64,000 nucleotides of DNA from Sphingobacterium tabacisoli. GTDB lineage: Bacteria > Bacteroidota > Bacteroidia > Sphingobacteriales > Sphingobacteriaceae. Positions 1-8,570 of the stretch are shown one piece after another. The number at the start of each line of letters is the position of its first letter. The first letter of the stretch is position 1. A program made the translations under genes and the position numbers. The stretch spans positions 248,001 through 312,000 of the forward strand of contig NZ_JAEQMU010000006.1 of assembly GCF_017908035.1 (NCBI RefSeq), written 5' to 3'. Below the pieces are notes generated by a model, which saw only the letters and a list, made by a program, of their open reading frames with translations, ran no database searches and was not told the origin of the DNA.

Positions 1-266
1 AAGCATACAACTTATGAGCTGTAATTTAAGATTCTAGAGCTAAATGCTACGCACAAAAAGGAGTCAATCCATGAACAACCAAGAAAGACAATAGATATAA
101 GCAATAATAATTATCCAAAACAAAATAAACCTAAAAACCTATAAAACAGCACAAATACACTAAAACAACGTATTTCTATGTGTGTTATAATATAACCAAG
201 TGGGTGACCATTAAAACGAAACAACAGAAAATATAAGTATAAAATTATACCATATATAAATTAATT
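1..266. other. AT-rich non-coding left edge
   Basis: This stretch before the carotenoid regulator is very AT-rich and no gene of convincing length is visible. A short ATG-led frame of seven codons (71-94) follows a purine-rich stretch (aaaaggag), but nothing supports its use as a leader peptide. The upstream neighbour lies outside the window. Confidence 0.5.
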
Positions 267-282
267 AGTATGTTTGTATACT
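267..282 (+). promoter_or_regulatory. Putative promoter -7 box with overlapping palindrome (candidate MarR operator)
   Basis: The stretch agtatgtttgtatact is an inverted repeat of AGTAT/ATACT around six bases, lying 14 bases before the marR start. Inside it, tatgtttg (269-276) fits the Bacteroidota -7 consensus TAnnTTTG exactly. No good -33 TTG was seen at the usual distance. A palindrome over the -7 box just ahead of a MarR gene suggests autoregulation, which is an inference. Confidence 0.4.
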
Positions 283-295
283 TAAATGCTCTGAA

Positions 296-955
296 ATGAA
301 TTACGATTTTATTAAGGATATACTGGATTTGGTAGAGGAATTTGAAGATCAAAACGTTGGTCTGAACAAATCGACAGTAACCGTCGAAGATTTCAAAAAG
401 TGGATTTCAACAAATTACGACCCCCAGAGCCTAAGTGCTGAACCAGATTGGGAAGGAAAAGAAAAGGGCCGCTCGCCCGAAAGTGTTATAAACACGCTGA
501 TCGTACATATGAACCGTTATGCTAAAAGCTATTCAAAATCGGCTATTTTCGGTTCTGATTTTTCTTCGCAGGAAGATTTCATTTACCTCATTAATCTCAA
601 AGCTTTTGGTGAAATAAAAAAAATGGACCTTATAAAAAAGAACGTGCACGAAAAACCTGTCGGAATGCAGGTTATTAACCGCCTGATCGGAAAAGGGTGG
701 GTAGAGCAGGCTGATTCGAAAACAGATAAAAGAAGTAAGGTCTTAAAAATTACACAAAAAGGTATCCAGACTCTGGAAGGCCAAATGGATAAAATCAGAA
801 GAGCAACTGAAATTGTAACAGGCGACCTAACCACAAATGAAAAAATGGAATTGATCCGCCTACTCAATAAGCTGAATGATTTTCATAGGATGATATATGA
901 CAAAAATATAGAACCAGAATATCTGTTGGACAAAGCCTTAAAAAATATCGGCTGA
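296..955 (+). CDS. MarR-family transcriptional regulator of the carotenoid cluster
   Basis: Likely a cytoplasmic winged-helix DNA-binding regulator of 219 residues. The MarR-type region spans about residues 85-190: recognition helices around NVHEKPVGMQVINRLIGKG, then a wing with the typical charged turn SKTDKRSKVLKIT. The first about 80 residues form an N-terminal extension longer than in a standard 140-150-residue MarR protein. The stop TGA overlaps the crtI ATG by one base (TGATG), so the two genes are translationally coupled and the regulator is the first gene of the carotenoid operon. A palindrome lies just upstream and could be its own operator. The ligand is unknown. MarR family: fairly sure; control of carotenoid genes: inferred from position. 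Confidence 0.85.
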   Translation: MNYDFIKDILDLVEEFEDQNVGLNKSTVTVEDFKKWISTNYDPQSLSAEPDWEGKEKGRSPESVINTLIVHMNRYAKSYSKSAIFGSDFSSQEDFIYLINLKAFGEIKKMDLIKKNVHEKPVGMQVINRLIGKGWVEQADSKTDKRSKVLKITQKGIQTLEGQMDKIRRATEIVTGDLTTNEKMELIRLLNKLNDFHRMIYDKNIEPEYLLDKALKNIG

Positions 956-2421
956 TGAAAAAGAAAATAGCTGTGATCGGTGCAGGATTTTCGGGTTTGT
1001 CGGCGGCGGCATATCTGGCCAAAGCCGGTCATGATGTACATGTTTTTGAAAAGCACGACCGGCCTGGAGGTAGAGCCAGACAATTTACTACGGGACAGGG
1101 ATATATTTTTGATATGGGACCAAGCTGGTATTGGATGCCAGATATAATGGATGGTTTCTTTGCCGACTTCGGTTATAAAACGACTGATTTTTTTGAGCTG
1201 GTACCCCTGAACCCACAATTTCAGATGATTTTTGCAGAGGACAAAATTAATATTCCTGATAGTATAGAAGAGCTAAAAATAGTATTTGAAGAGATCGAAA
1301 AAGGTGCAGGCCGGCAATTAGAAAAGTTTATGCATTCGGCAAAATTTAAATATGAAGTGGGAATGCAGGATTTTGTGAATAAGCCATGCCACAGTTGGAC
1401 TGAATTTATTTCTATACAGATAGCAAAAAGTGCACTAAGATTAGATTTACTTACGAACTTCAGGTCCTACGTATCCCGATATTTTAAAAGCGATAAACTA
1501 AGAACATTAATGGAATTTCCGGTGATTTTCTTGGGTGCCTCTCCTAAAAATATTCCTGCATTATATAGTCTTATGAACTATGGCGGCTATGCACTGGGGA
1601 CTTACTATCCGATGGGCGGGTTTTACGAATTGGTATTGGCCATGAAAAAAATAGCCGAGAAACAAGGAGCCAGCTTCTACTTCAACAAGACTATCGAAAG
1701 TATCAATGCGCAGGACTGCGAAGTAAAATCTTTGATTATAAATGGCCAAAAACATGAATACGATGCGGTGATCGCGTCTTCGGATTATCATCATACGGAA
1801 ACTCTTTTGAAACCGGAGTATAGAAACTATGATGACAATTATTGGAAAAAAAAGATGTTTGCACCATCTAGCCTAATCTTCTATCTGGGTATTAATGAAA
1901 CCATCCCAAATCTTAAACACCATACGCTCTTTTTTGAAAACGAACTGGATGAACATATAGACTGTATATACAAAGATAAAAAATGGCCCGAGAAGCCACT
2001 ATTTTACGCCTGTTGCCCTTCTAAGACGGATGGCAATGTTGCTCCTAAAGGAAAAGAAAATCTGTTTTTGTTAATGCCGCTGGCCACCGGCATAAATGAT
2101 GAGGAGCCGATGAGAGAAAAATACCTATCAGAAATGCTTTCAAGAATTGAAAGACTTACGGGGCTATGCAATCTGCGGTCTAAAATTGAATACAAAAAAA
2201 GCTACTGCGTCAGTGATTTCCTATCTGACTACAATGCGTATGGTGGTAATGCCTATGGATTGGCCAATACGCTCGGACAGACGGCGGTCCTAAAACCTAA
2301 AATAAGAAACAAAAAGTTAAAAAATCTATTCTACACAGGCCAGATTACTGTTCCGGGACCGGGCGTACCACCGTCGATTATATCAGGAAAAATTGTAGCA
2401 AACGAAATAAACAAAAACTGA
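955..2421 (+). CDS. crtI: Phytoene desaturase (CrtI type)
   Basis: FAD-dependent desaturase that converts phytoene stepwise to lycopene at the membrane surface. At 488 residues it matches the usual CrtI length. The N-terminus carries the dinucleotide-binding motif GAGFSG (residues 9-14), followed by FEKHDRPGGRA, which fits the FAD/NAD-binding amine-oxidase fold. FDMGPSWYWMPD near residue 60 and the C-terminal segment FYTGQITVPGPGVPPSIISG are typical of bacterial desaturases. The start is fixed by the one-base overlap with the upstream regulator. crtB follows after 5 bases. The genes after it (synthase, cyclase, hydroxylase) support a lycopene-forming desaturase rather than a ketolase or saturase, although the number of desaturation steps cannot be read from sequence. 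Confidence 0.93.
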   Translation: MKKKIAVIGAGFSGLSAAAYLAKAGHDVHVFEKHDRPGGRARQFTTGQGYIFDMGPSWYWMPDIMDGFFADFGYKTTDFFELVPLNPQFQMIFAEDKINIPDSIEELKIVFEEIEKGAGRQLEKFMHSAKFKYEVGMQDFVNKPCHSWTEFISIQIAKSALRLDLLTNFRSYVSRYFKSDKLRTLMEFPVIFLGASPKNIPALYSLMNYGGYALGTYYPMGGFYELVLAMKKIAEKQGASFYFNKTIESINAQDCEVKSLIINGQKHEYDAVIASSDYHHTETLLKPEYRNYDDNYWKKKMFAPSSLIFYLGINETIPNLKHHTLFFENELDEHIDCIYKDKKWPEKPLFYACCPSKTDGNVAPKGKENLFLLMPLATGINDEEPMREKYLSEMLSRIERLTGLCNLRSKIEYKKSYCVSDFLSDYNAYGGNAYGLANTLGQTAVLKPKIRNKKLKNLFYTGQITVPGPGVPPSIISGKIVANEINKN

Positions 2422-2426
2422 GTACT

Positions 2427-3263
2427 ATGAAACAGCTATTTGATGAACTCTCTTACTCGGTAAGTAAGATAACCACGCAAAAATACAGTACAAGCTTTTC
2501 TCTGGGGATCCTAGCTCTAAACCCCAAGATCCGAACAGCGGTATATGCTATTTATGGTTATGTAAGGCTGGCGGACGAAATCGTAGACAGCTTTCACGGT
2601 TATGATAAAAAACAGTTGCTGAACCGATTGAAAAAGGAAACAGATATCGCTCTAGCAGAAAAAATATCGCTGAATCCGATTTTGCAGGCGTTTCAGGAAA
2701 CAGTACGTAAATATGCTATCGAAAAAAGTCTGATTGATCAATTCTTACATAGTATGGAAATGGATCTACAGCAGATAGATTATAATTCTGATCGGTATAA
2801 GGAGTATATCTTTGGTTCGGCGGAGGTGGTAGGACTGATGTGTCTGAAGGTATTTACAGAGGGCAACAAACAACAGTATGAGGAGCTGAAACCTTATGCC
2901 ATGAAGTTGGGTGCTGCGTTTCAAAAAATAAATTTTTTGAGGGATCTGAAAGATGACTATCATATTCTAGGACGCTCTTACTTCCCGAACATCGATATGA
3001 GGGTTTTTGATAATAATGTTAAATCGCAGATAGAAGTAGAAATTGGAGAAGACTTTAAAGTGGCACTGACCGGAATAAAGAAGTTACCAAGTTCTTCCAT
3101 ATTCGGGGTGTACCTGGCTTATAAATACTACTTGTCTTTATTCAAAAAAATAAAAAGAAAATCGTCCATAGACATATTAAATAAAAGGGTGAGAGTGCCC
3201 AATTCTGAAAAAGCTTATGTAGCGTTAATAAGTTACCTTAGGTACAAAACTGCTTTTTTATGA
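2427..3263 (+). CDS. crtB: Phytoene synthase
   Basis: Condenses two geranylgeranyl diphosphates into phytoene, the first committed step of carotenoid synthesis. The 278-residue protein is a squalene/phytoene synthase-fold enzyme. It shows both aspartate-rich metal-binding regions: RLADEIVD (D50, E51, D54) and NFLRDLKDDY (D173, D176, D177). The start follows the crtI stop by 5 bases, so it is co-transcribed. There is no crtE (GGPP synthase) in this window, so the substrate must come from a polyprenyl synthase encoded elsewhere. The family call is secure; a squalene or dehydrosqualene synthase is unlikely in this neighbourhood. Confidence 0.92.
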   Translation: MKQLFDELSYSVSKITTQKYSTSFSLGILALNPKIRTAVYAIYGYVRLADEIVDSFHGYDKKQLLNRLKKETDIALAEKISLNPILQAFQETVRKYAIEKSLIDQFLHSMEMDLQQIDYNSDRYKEYIFGSAEVVGLMCLKVFTEGNKQQYEELKPYAMKLGAAFQKINFLRDLKDDYHILGRSYFPNIDMRVFDNNVKSQIEVEIGEDFKVALTGIKKLPSSSIFGVYLAYKYYLSLFKKIKRKSSIDILNKRVRVPNSEKAYVALISYLRYKTAFL

Positions 3264-3306
3264 TGTCGGCGTTCGGAAGAACTGATTTATTATTGGATAA
3301 AAGATA

Positions 3307-3765
3307 ATGAAACATCAACTATACAGAGAACAACAATTGCACTGCGATATACAAACGGCCTGGGATTTCTTCTCATCGCCAATGAATCTCTCAAAAATCA
3401 CACCGGATGATATGGGATTTACAGTGCTGTCCGACTTCAGGAACGAGCCGATATACGAAGGAATGATTATCGATTATACGGTCTCGCCGATACTAGGTAT
3501 CCCTCTGAAATGGAGAACAAGAATAACACAGGTTGATAGCCTCAAAAGTTTTACCGATCTGCAAGAAAAAGGACCTTATAAATATTGGAACCATTTTCAC
3601 GAATTTATACCCAACGCAGATGGCGTGCTGATGAAAGATACGGTAGATTATGAATTACCCTGGGGGATACTAGGGGCCATCGCACACCAGACATTTGTAA
3701 GAAATAAACTGGAATCTATTTTTGATTTCCGCTACCGAGTATTAGAACAAAAATTTAAAATATAA
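3307..3765 (+). CDS. SRPBCC (START-like) domain protein within the carotenoid operon
   Basis: A 152-residue protein that reads as a single SRPBCC/START-like helix-grip domain, a fold that binds hydrophobic ligands. Features consistent with this are the opening pattern REQQLHCDIQTAWDFFSSP, the central W and D/G-rich strands (PLKWRTRITQVD) and the long C-terminal helix ending FDFRYRVLEQKF. No signal peptide is seen. It sits between crtB and crtZ, 6 bases before the latter, so it belongs to the operon. A role in handling a carotenoid or isoprenoid intermediate is a guess from context. No catalytic residues can be named. Confidence 0.75.
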   Translation: MKHQLYREQQLHCDIQTAWDFFSSPMNLSKITPDDMGFTVLSDFRNEPIYEGMIIDYTVSPILGIPLKWRTRITQVDSLKSFTDLQEKGPYKYWNHFHEFIPNADGVLMKDTVDYELPWGILGAIAHQTFVRNKLESIFDFRYRVLEQKFKI

Positions 3766-3771
3766 CTCTGG

Positions 3772-4233
3772 ATGAATGTACTAATCGTATTGTCAACATT
3801 TGTGCTGATGGAAGGGGCAACCTGGCTGATACATAAATATATCATGCATGGTTTTCTTTGGAGCCTGCACAGAGACCACCACGACCATACCACTGCGGGC
3901 AACCTGGAAAAAAACGACTTGTTTTTCGTGATATTTGCATTGCCCACCATAGCGCTGATGTACTTTGGCTCATTAGAGCATTTCAATCATCTTTTTTATA
4001 TAGGCCTGGGAATAATGCTGTATGGAATGGCTTATTTTTTTGTGCACGATATTTTTATTCATCAACGGCTTAAATATTTCGCACGCACCACAAACCCTTA
4101 TTTCTTAGCGCTTCGTAGGGCACACAAACAACATCACAAGCATATGGGAAAAGAAGGAGGTGAATGTTTCGGATTTCTATATGTGCCGTTTAAATATTTC
4201 AAGATAGTTTTAAATGCTCGTAAAAAATGGTAG
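3772..4233 (+). CDS. crtZ: Beta-carotene hydroxylase (CrtZ type, fatty acid hydroxylase superfamily)
   Basis: Membrane di-iron hydroxylase expected to add 3- and 3'-hydroxyls to beta-carotene, giving zeaxanthin. The 153 residues contain the full histidine set of the family: H21-x4-H26 (HKYIMH), H33-x2-HH (HRDHH, 36-37), H92-x4-H97 (HDIFIH) and H118-x2-HH (HKQHH, 121-122). Hydrophobic segments around residues 1-20, 50-65 and 72-92 are membrane spans. The 3' end overlaps the crtY start by 7 bases, indicating translational coupling between cyclase and hydroxylase. The length matches CrtZ and not the longer CrtW ketolases. Confidence 0.92.
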   Translation: MNVLIVLSTFVLMEGATWLIHKYIMHGFLWSLHRDHHDHTTAGNLEKNDLFFVIFALPTIALMYFGSLEHFNHLFYIGLGIMLYGMAYFFVHDIFIHQRLKYFARTTNPYFLALRRAHKQHHKHMGKEGGECFGFLYVPFKYFKIVLNARKKW

Positions 4234-4910
4234 CATATACATACGCATTGATATTATTTTTCACGGTCATCATTTGCTTTGTCGCATCTTTTGATCGGAG
4301 ATTACTTTTTAATTTGCATTTCGGTGCATTTTTGAAAGCGGCTGTTCTGGTAGCCATTCCTTTTATCACATGGGATATCTGGTTTACGGCCAAAGGGGTC
4401 TGGTGGTTTAATACGGATTATACGCTCGGAATAGTGATTGCAGGATTACCGATAGAAGAATGGCTATTCTTTATTTTTATCCCGTTTTCCTGTGTATTCA
4501 CTTATTTCTGTTTCGATAAGTTTTTCAAATTAGAATGGCTCTCGGGATTTAATAATTTAATCATTTTTGTGAGTGTAATTGTATGCGCGGTGATAGCTCT
4601 GTTATATCACGACAGAATTTATACCCTAACCACTGCTGTAGTTACGATTGCAACCTTAATATATCTCCATTTCATTGTCAAAGCAGATTGGATTGCCAAA
4701 GCTTCTCTTGTTTTTACGATTTTGATGTTAGGTTTTTTTCCGGTAAATGGTGTCCTGACAGGAACAGGCTTGGAATCTCCTATCGTAAATTACAATCCTG
4801 ACGACTTCTTGGGAATAAGAATACTCACAATACCGATCGAAGATGCTGTATATGGTTATACCCAATTCCTTTTGATCTTATATTTTTTCAAAAGGTTTAA
4901 AAGAGACTAA
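4227..4910 (+). CDS. crtY: Lycopene cyclase, fused CrtYc-CrtYd type
   Basis: Membrane lycopene beta-cyclase of the heterodimer-derived CrtYc/CrtYd family, here as one 227-residue chain. Each half keeps its signature: PIEEW (P75, E77, E78) in the first half and PIEDA (P203, E205, D206) in the second. Both acidic motifs are thought to be catalytic in this family. About six to seven hydrophobic helices cover the chain. This is unrelated in sequence to the FAD-dependent CrtY/CrtL cyclases. It would turn lycopene into beta-carotene, the substrate of the overlapping upstream crtZ product. The assignment is firm at family level. Confidence 0.9.
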   Translation: MVAYTYALILFFTVIICFVASFDRRLLFNLHFGAFLKAAVLVAIPFITWDIWFTAKGVWWFNTDYTLGIVIAGLPIEEWLFFIFIPFSCVFTYFCFDKFFKLEWLSGFNNLIIFVSVIVCAVIALLYHDRIYTLTTAVVTIATLIYLHFIVKADWIAKASLVFTILMLGFFPVNGVLTGTGLESPIVNYNPDDFLGIRILTIPIEDAVYGYTQFLLILYFFKRFKRD

Positions 4911-4959
4911 AAACGCAAACCAGCACTAGAAAATCATAAATCATTTAAACTAACAAGCT

Positions 4960-5724
4960 ATGAAAACAAGTCTTGGAATATTAAATATTGCCGCTCTGTT
5001 ACTCACTGTCTCTATTAGTTATTTGTCTAACTTGGGATTTTTAAACGGCGAAACAATGGCGAGTATATCGGCAAAACATCAAACGCTGTTTACACCTGCA
5101 GGATATGCCTTTTCTATCTGGGGTATTATTTATTTGGCATTGACGGGTTTTGTGATTTACTATAGTCCTGGAAAGAAAAGGGCCAATCAGAAAGAAAAGG
5201 TGGTTTTAGCTATCGGATGGTGGTTTGTTGTATCCTCTGTCGCCAACAGCTTGTGGGTAGTCACATGGATGTATGGCTATACCTTCATTTCTATAATTTT
5301 AATGCTTTTAATTTTTGCCTCATTATTGATCATAATACAAAAAACAAAAACCGAAGTAAAAAATTGCAGCGTGAAAACATGGCTTCTTCTACAATTGCCA
5401 TTTCAACTATATGCTGGTTGGATTTCAGTAGCTTTGATTGCCAACACTGCCTTTTGGTTAAAAAAAGTAGAATGGAACGGCTTTGGTATTTCAGAACCTA
5501 TCTGGACAATAATGATGATCATTATTGCTGCTTCTGTCCACTTGTATATGATATGGAAGCAACACATGCCTGTATTTGCTCTAGTTGCTGTATGGGCGTT
5601 CATTGCAATCGCGGTGGCCAATCAACAAGTTAACTACGCTGTTGCCGCTACAGCATTAAGTCTGGCGGTATTCATATTTCTAAATATTGCTATCTATGCT
5701 TTTATCAGAAAATCAGTCCAATAA
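4960..5724 (+). CDS. TspO/MBR-like tryptophan-rich membrane protein, long form
   Basis: A 254-residue polytopic membrane protein with about seven hydrophobic spans. The segment FTPAGYAFSIWGIIYLALTG (about residues 45-65) and W-rich stretches such as AIGWWFVVSSVANSLWVV are characteristic of the TspO/MBR superfamily. The usual bacterial TspO is about 155-160 residues, so this is the longer variant. TspO proteins bind porphyrins and sterol-like or isoprenoid ligands. Its place between crtY and idi implies a link to carotenoids, light or oxidative stress, but that is inference. There are 49 bases between crtY and this gene, with no terminator seen, so co-transcription is plausible. Confidence 0.75.
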   Translation: MKTSLGILNIAALLLTVSISYLSNLGFLNGETMASISAKHQTLFTPAGYAFSIWGIIYLALTGFVIYYSPGKKRANQKEKVVLAIGWWFVVSSVANSLWVVTWMYGYTFISIILMLLIFASLLIIIQKTKTEVKNCSVKTWLLLQLPFQLYAGWISVALIANTAFWLKKVEWNGFGISEPIWTIMMIIIAASVHLYMIWKQHMPVFALVAVWAFIAIAVANQQVNYAVAATALSLAVFIFLNIAIYAFIRKSVQ

Positions 5725-5772
5725 AAAATAGAGTGATACCAGCGGTCAAAAGCGTTTTCTAAAAATTTATAT

Positions 5773-6333
5773 ATGGAAAGAAATAAAGTTGTGCTTGTAG
5801 ACAGGAATGATAATGCTACCGGAGAAATGGAGAAGATACTCGCACATCAGCAAGGTAAGCTACATCGGGCCTTCTCTGTTTTTATTTTTAACGATAAAGG
5901 TGAACTACTCTTACAGCAAAGAGCTAAAAATAAATATCACGGCGGAGGTCTATGGACAAATACTTGTTGTTCGCATCCCCAATGGGAAGAAGATGTACGC
6001 ACTAGCGCCATAGAACGCCTGAACTATGAAATGGGGCTGCGTACTGATCTATCATTTGTATTTTCATTTATATATCGTGCTCCTGTCGAGAATAATCTGA
6101 CAGAACACGAATTGGATTACATTTTTATCGGTTATTCTAACCAAGATCCCGTCCCAAATCAAGAGGAAGTTCAAGACTATAAATGGATCGGTACAAATAC
6201 AATACTTTTGGACATAATTGAGAATCCATCGCATTATACGGTTTGGTTTAAATCAGCTCTCCCGACACTGCTTTCAAAGATACAGTTATGCAAAAAAGAT
6301 TTATTGGAAGAGGAACGTGTTTCAAAGGGCTAG
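5773..6333 (+). CDS. idi: Isopentenyl-diphosphate delta-isomerase, type I
   Basis: Nudix-fold isomerase that interconverts IPP and DMAPP, feeding isoprenoid and carotenoid synthesis. The 186-residue length fits type I IDI. The catalytic cysteine is C66 in TNTCCSHP, equivalent to the C of TNSVCGHP in E. coli, and the catalytic or metal-binding glutamates lie in EHELDYIF (E111, E113). The Nudix-like helix appears as RLNYEMGL. HRAFSVFIF at 31-39 is the usual opening strand. It closes the carotenoid cluster, 48 bases after the TspO-like gene. Being clustered with crt genes, it probably raises precursor supply when the operon is on. Confidence 0.92.
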   Translation: MERNKVVLVDRNDNATGEMEKILAHQQGKLHRAFSVFIFNDKGELLLQQRAKNKYHGGGLWTNTCCSHPQWEEDVRTSAIERLNYEMGLRTDLSFVFSFIYRAPVENNLTEHELDYIFIGYSNQDPVPNQEEVQDYKWIGTNTILLDIIENPSHYTVWFKSALPTLLSKIQLCKKDLLEEERVSKG

Positions 6334-6341
6334 CAAGCACC

Positions 6342-6374
6342 TTGAACTAAAACTGATAAAACTTTGTATCTTTA
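6342..6374 (+). promoter_or_regulatory. Possible promoter for the secreted-protein genes
   Basis: A TTG at 6342-6344 and tatcttta at 6367-6374 (one mismatch to TAnnTTTG) are 22 bases apart, within the range used by Bacteroidota sigma-A promoters. It lies 60 bases before the next start codon. Weak evidence. Confidence 0.3.
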
Positions 6375-6434
6375 GATTGACCGGGTGTCAGCTGTGTTGA
6401 ATTACAAGGCAACAGCGAACATAAGTAAAAAGAT

Positions 6435-6806
6435 ATGAAAAGACTACTATTAATACTCCTAACGACGACGATTGGTTTCACCGCTCTGGCACAGGAACAA
6501 AAAGCAACAAGCCCTAAAATATCGGTTACATATGCTTACGTGACGGTGAGCAATAAATTCCTATCAAAAAAGCTAAAGGTAAATGTTGACCTCGGCGACA
6601 AGCCCGAGCAGCAGGAAGAGGGAAACCGTCTCTCTGACGAGCTATACAACAAAGAATCGCACGCAGCGATACTCAACTATATGGCAGAAAAGAACTTCGA
6701 ACTGGTAGAGACCATAGCAAAACAACATCCGCACTCTACCGATGCAGGTGCACTGGACGGTATCGTATTCATCATGCGGAAAACACAACAAACCGACAGC
6801 TATTAG
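6435..6806 (+). CDS. Secreted protein of unknown function
   Basis: The 123-residue product begins with a clear signal peptide (MKRLLLILLTTTIGFTALAQ, probable cleavage after ALA). The mature part is small, charged and without cysteines. It contains SVTYAYVTVSNKFLSKKLKV, which predicts beta structure, and a helical C-terminal half. No family is recognised. It is followed by another secreted protein gene after 15 bases, so the two probably form an operon. They are on the same strand as the carotenoid genes but preceded by a possible separate promoter. Function not assignable. Confidence 0.7.
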   Translation: MKRLLLILLTTTIGFTALAQEQKATSPKISVTYAYVTVSNKFLSKKLKVNVDLGDKPEQQEEGNRLSDELYNKESHAAILNYMAEKNFELVETIAKQHPHSTDAGALDGIVFIMRKTQQTDSY

Positions 6807-6821
6807 AAAAAAAACACGATC

Positions 6822-7286
6822 ATGAAGTCAAATTATTTTATACTATTACTACTACTGGCAGTTGGTACCATTCAGGTTGTCTATGGACAACTGCGTATAG
6901 TAGAAGAAGTCGAGCATGAGATATACCGATCCGGAAAGAATACGACATATGAGATAGGTAGTCTCGAACTAAAAAATGGGCAGAAAAAAATATATTACCG
7001 CAATGCCTCCGAAGAAAAGGATGAAATAGCCTTTGGTGAAATTGTGATTCAGACCCGCCAAGATTTTGACTATCTCTATACCGTCATCATGGACGGCTTT
7101 ACGGAGAAAGCAGAGCTTCCTATCAAAATGGATCTAGGAGACTCCTACCTCTTTCTGTACTATGACAGGGTAATAGGTGGACGCGTATTGAGAATAGGCC
7201 ACGCGTATAAAAGCGCTCCTTATCAAAAGATGTTAAGCCATAGACTAAACGAGAAGGATATCAATAAGCTTTTTGGAAAGATGTAG
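6822..7286 (+). CDS. Secreted protein of unknown function
   Basis: A 154-residue product with an N-terminal signal peptide (hydrophobic MKSNYFILLLLLAVGTIQ, cleavage probably near YGQ). The mature protein is predicted to be mostly beta strand, with alternating hydrophobic residues (IYYRNASEEKDEIAFGEIVIQT) and a basic C-terminus. No catalytic motif, lipobox or repeat is visible and no family is recognised. It lies 15 bases after the preceding small secreted protein and probably shares its transcript. Confidence 0.7.
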   Translation: MKSNYFILLLLLAVGTIQVVYGQLRIVEEVEHEIYRSGKNTTYEIGSLELKNGQKKIYYRNASEEKDEIAFGEIVIQTRQDFDYLYTVIMDGFTEKAELPIKMDLGDSYLFLYYDRVIGGRVLRIGHAYKSAPYQKMLSHRLNEKDINKLFGKM

Positions 7287-7406
7287 GTTCTGCTAAATTA
7301 TCGTTACGATCAACAATCCTTGCATGATGAAAACGATTATTGATTTTTAACCGACGAATTGTAAACGGCTCAGAAAATATTTGAAAAAACCGATTATTTT
7401 AGAAAA

Positions 7407-8483
7407 ATGATTTGGAGAATATTCGCTATGGACGCGTTCAAAAATTCGATATACGGACTATGTTTATCCTGGTTCATCCTAATACCATATATGCTCCAGG
7501 CAAACATGGCACAACCTTATTTTGAAGGCAGCCGCAATGCGGCGATGTATGGCAATGGCAATTATAGCGTACTGGATGAAGTAATTGATATTGATATCAG
7601 AAAGGACTCACTTGAAAACAACCTTTACGCTGTATTTAAGGTGCGTTACACCATCCAATCGCCTGGCAAAGTACAGCTTCCCCTATTGTTTTTGGCGCTA
7701 TACAGATCGCCTAGCCACCGGATCAAGGTAAACGGCAAGACAATTTCTAATCAAGAGCTCACTCCACTCAATTACACAAAGTTCCCGTTCATTTCAAAAC
7801 TAAAAGAAACGACCGACGATTTATCCTACAGCATAGCTTATGCAGAAAACGAAGGTATTGCCGTCAGATTGGACGATCTGATCTATTTTAATGCGCCACT
7901 ACAGGAGGGCAAGAATGAAGTTTACATCGAATATGAAACGGATCTTGGATCGGACACCTATGGCTTCTTAAGAAACTATAGCCTTAAATACTCGCTCTAT
8001 CCGTCAAAGTTCTGGAAGTCATTTGGTCCGATACAAGTCCGCCTGCATCTGAACGGCCTGGCTGAACTCACCGAATCTAATCTCGGAAAACCTGAATACG
8101 AGACAGGTACAGCAAAGTGGACTTTACATACAACGGACAACGATCTGGATATCGTGATCAATCATAAAACCAGTCTAGTAGGCAAAATAGTATTATGGCT
8201 ACACCCTATAGGCATTGCCTCTTTGCTACTGATCGGCATGGTTCTGCTACATGTAAAGTTGATGTCAAACTATCCAAAAAGTAGAAAATATATTTATTGG
8301 CTAGGAATCATCATTGTCCCAGCTATTTTTTACACGGCATTTTTTCTATCCTTTGATGCGATAGAATGGATTTTGGGATATACTTCCAAACACGGATATG
8401 TATTCTTGTATGTGGTTACCTATCCAATTTTTGTCTTGCTTTATGGTCTTTCCCTATCTTTTCTGAAAAGAAAATACAAATAG
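7407..8483 (+). CDS. Envelope protein with periplasmic beta domain and C-terminal membrane spans
   Basis: A 358-residue product. An N-terminal hydrophobic stretch (about residues 17-33) acts as a signal or anchor. Residues about 50-255 form a soluble, beta-rich extracytoplasmic region, and three hydrophobic spans follow (about 263-285, 297-318 and 328-350). No family is recognised with confidence; the plan resembles DUF4424-like envelope proteins but the motifs were not verified. Translation may start at 7407 or at the in-frame ATG at 7428. There is a 120-base gap from the previous gene and no obvious partner. Confidence 0.6.
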   Translation: MIWRIFAMDAFKNSIYGLCLSWFILIPYMLQANMAQPYFEGSRNAAMYGNGNYSVLDEVIDIDIRKDSLENNLYAVFKVRYTIQSPGKVQLPLLFLALYRSPSHRIKVNGKTISNQELTPLNYTKFPFISKLKETTDDLSYSIAYAENEGIAVRLDDLIYFNAPLQEGKNEVYIEYETDLGSDTYGFLRNYSLKYSLYPSKFWKSFGPIQVRLHLNGLAELTESNLGKPEYETGTAKWTLHTTDNDLDIVINHKTSLVGKIVLWLHPIGIASLLLIGMVLLHVKLMSNYPKSRKYIYWLGIIIVPAIFYTAFFLSFDAIEWILGYTSKHGYVFLYVVTYPIFVLLYGLSLSFLKRKYK

Positions 8484-8570
8484 CTTACTAAAATATTATT
8501 CAAGACAGTCTCTAGGCTTACTGACTACTAGTAATATATTCATTACCTTAGCGGTAATCGCTCTAAGACA

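Noticed and set aside
71..94. Seven-codon frame after aaaaggag at the left edge (possible leader peptide)
   Set aside because: No attenuator structure follows it and it is far from the marR start.
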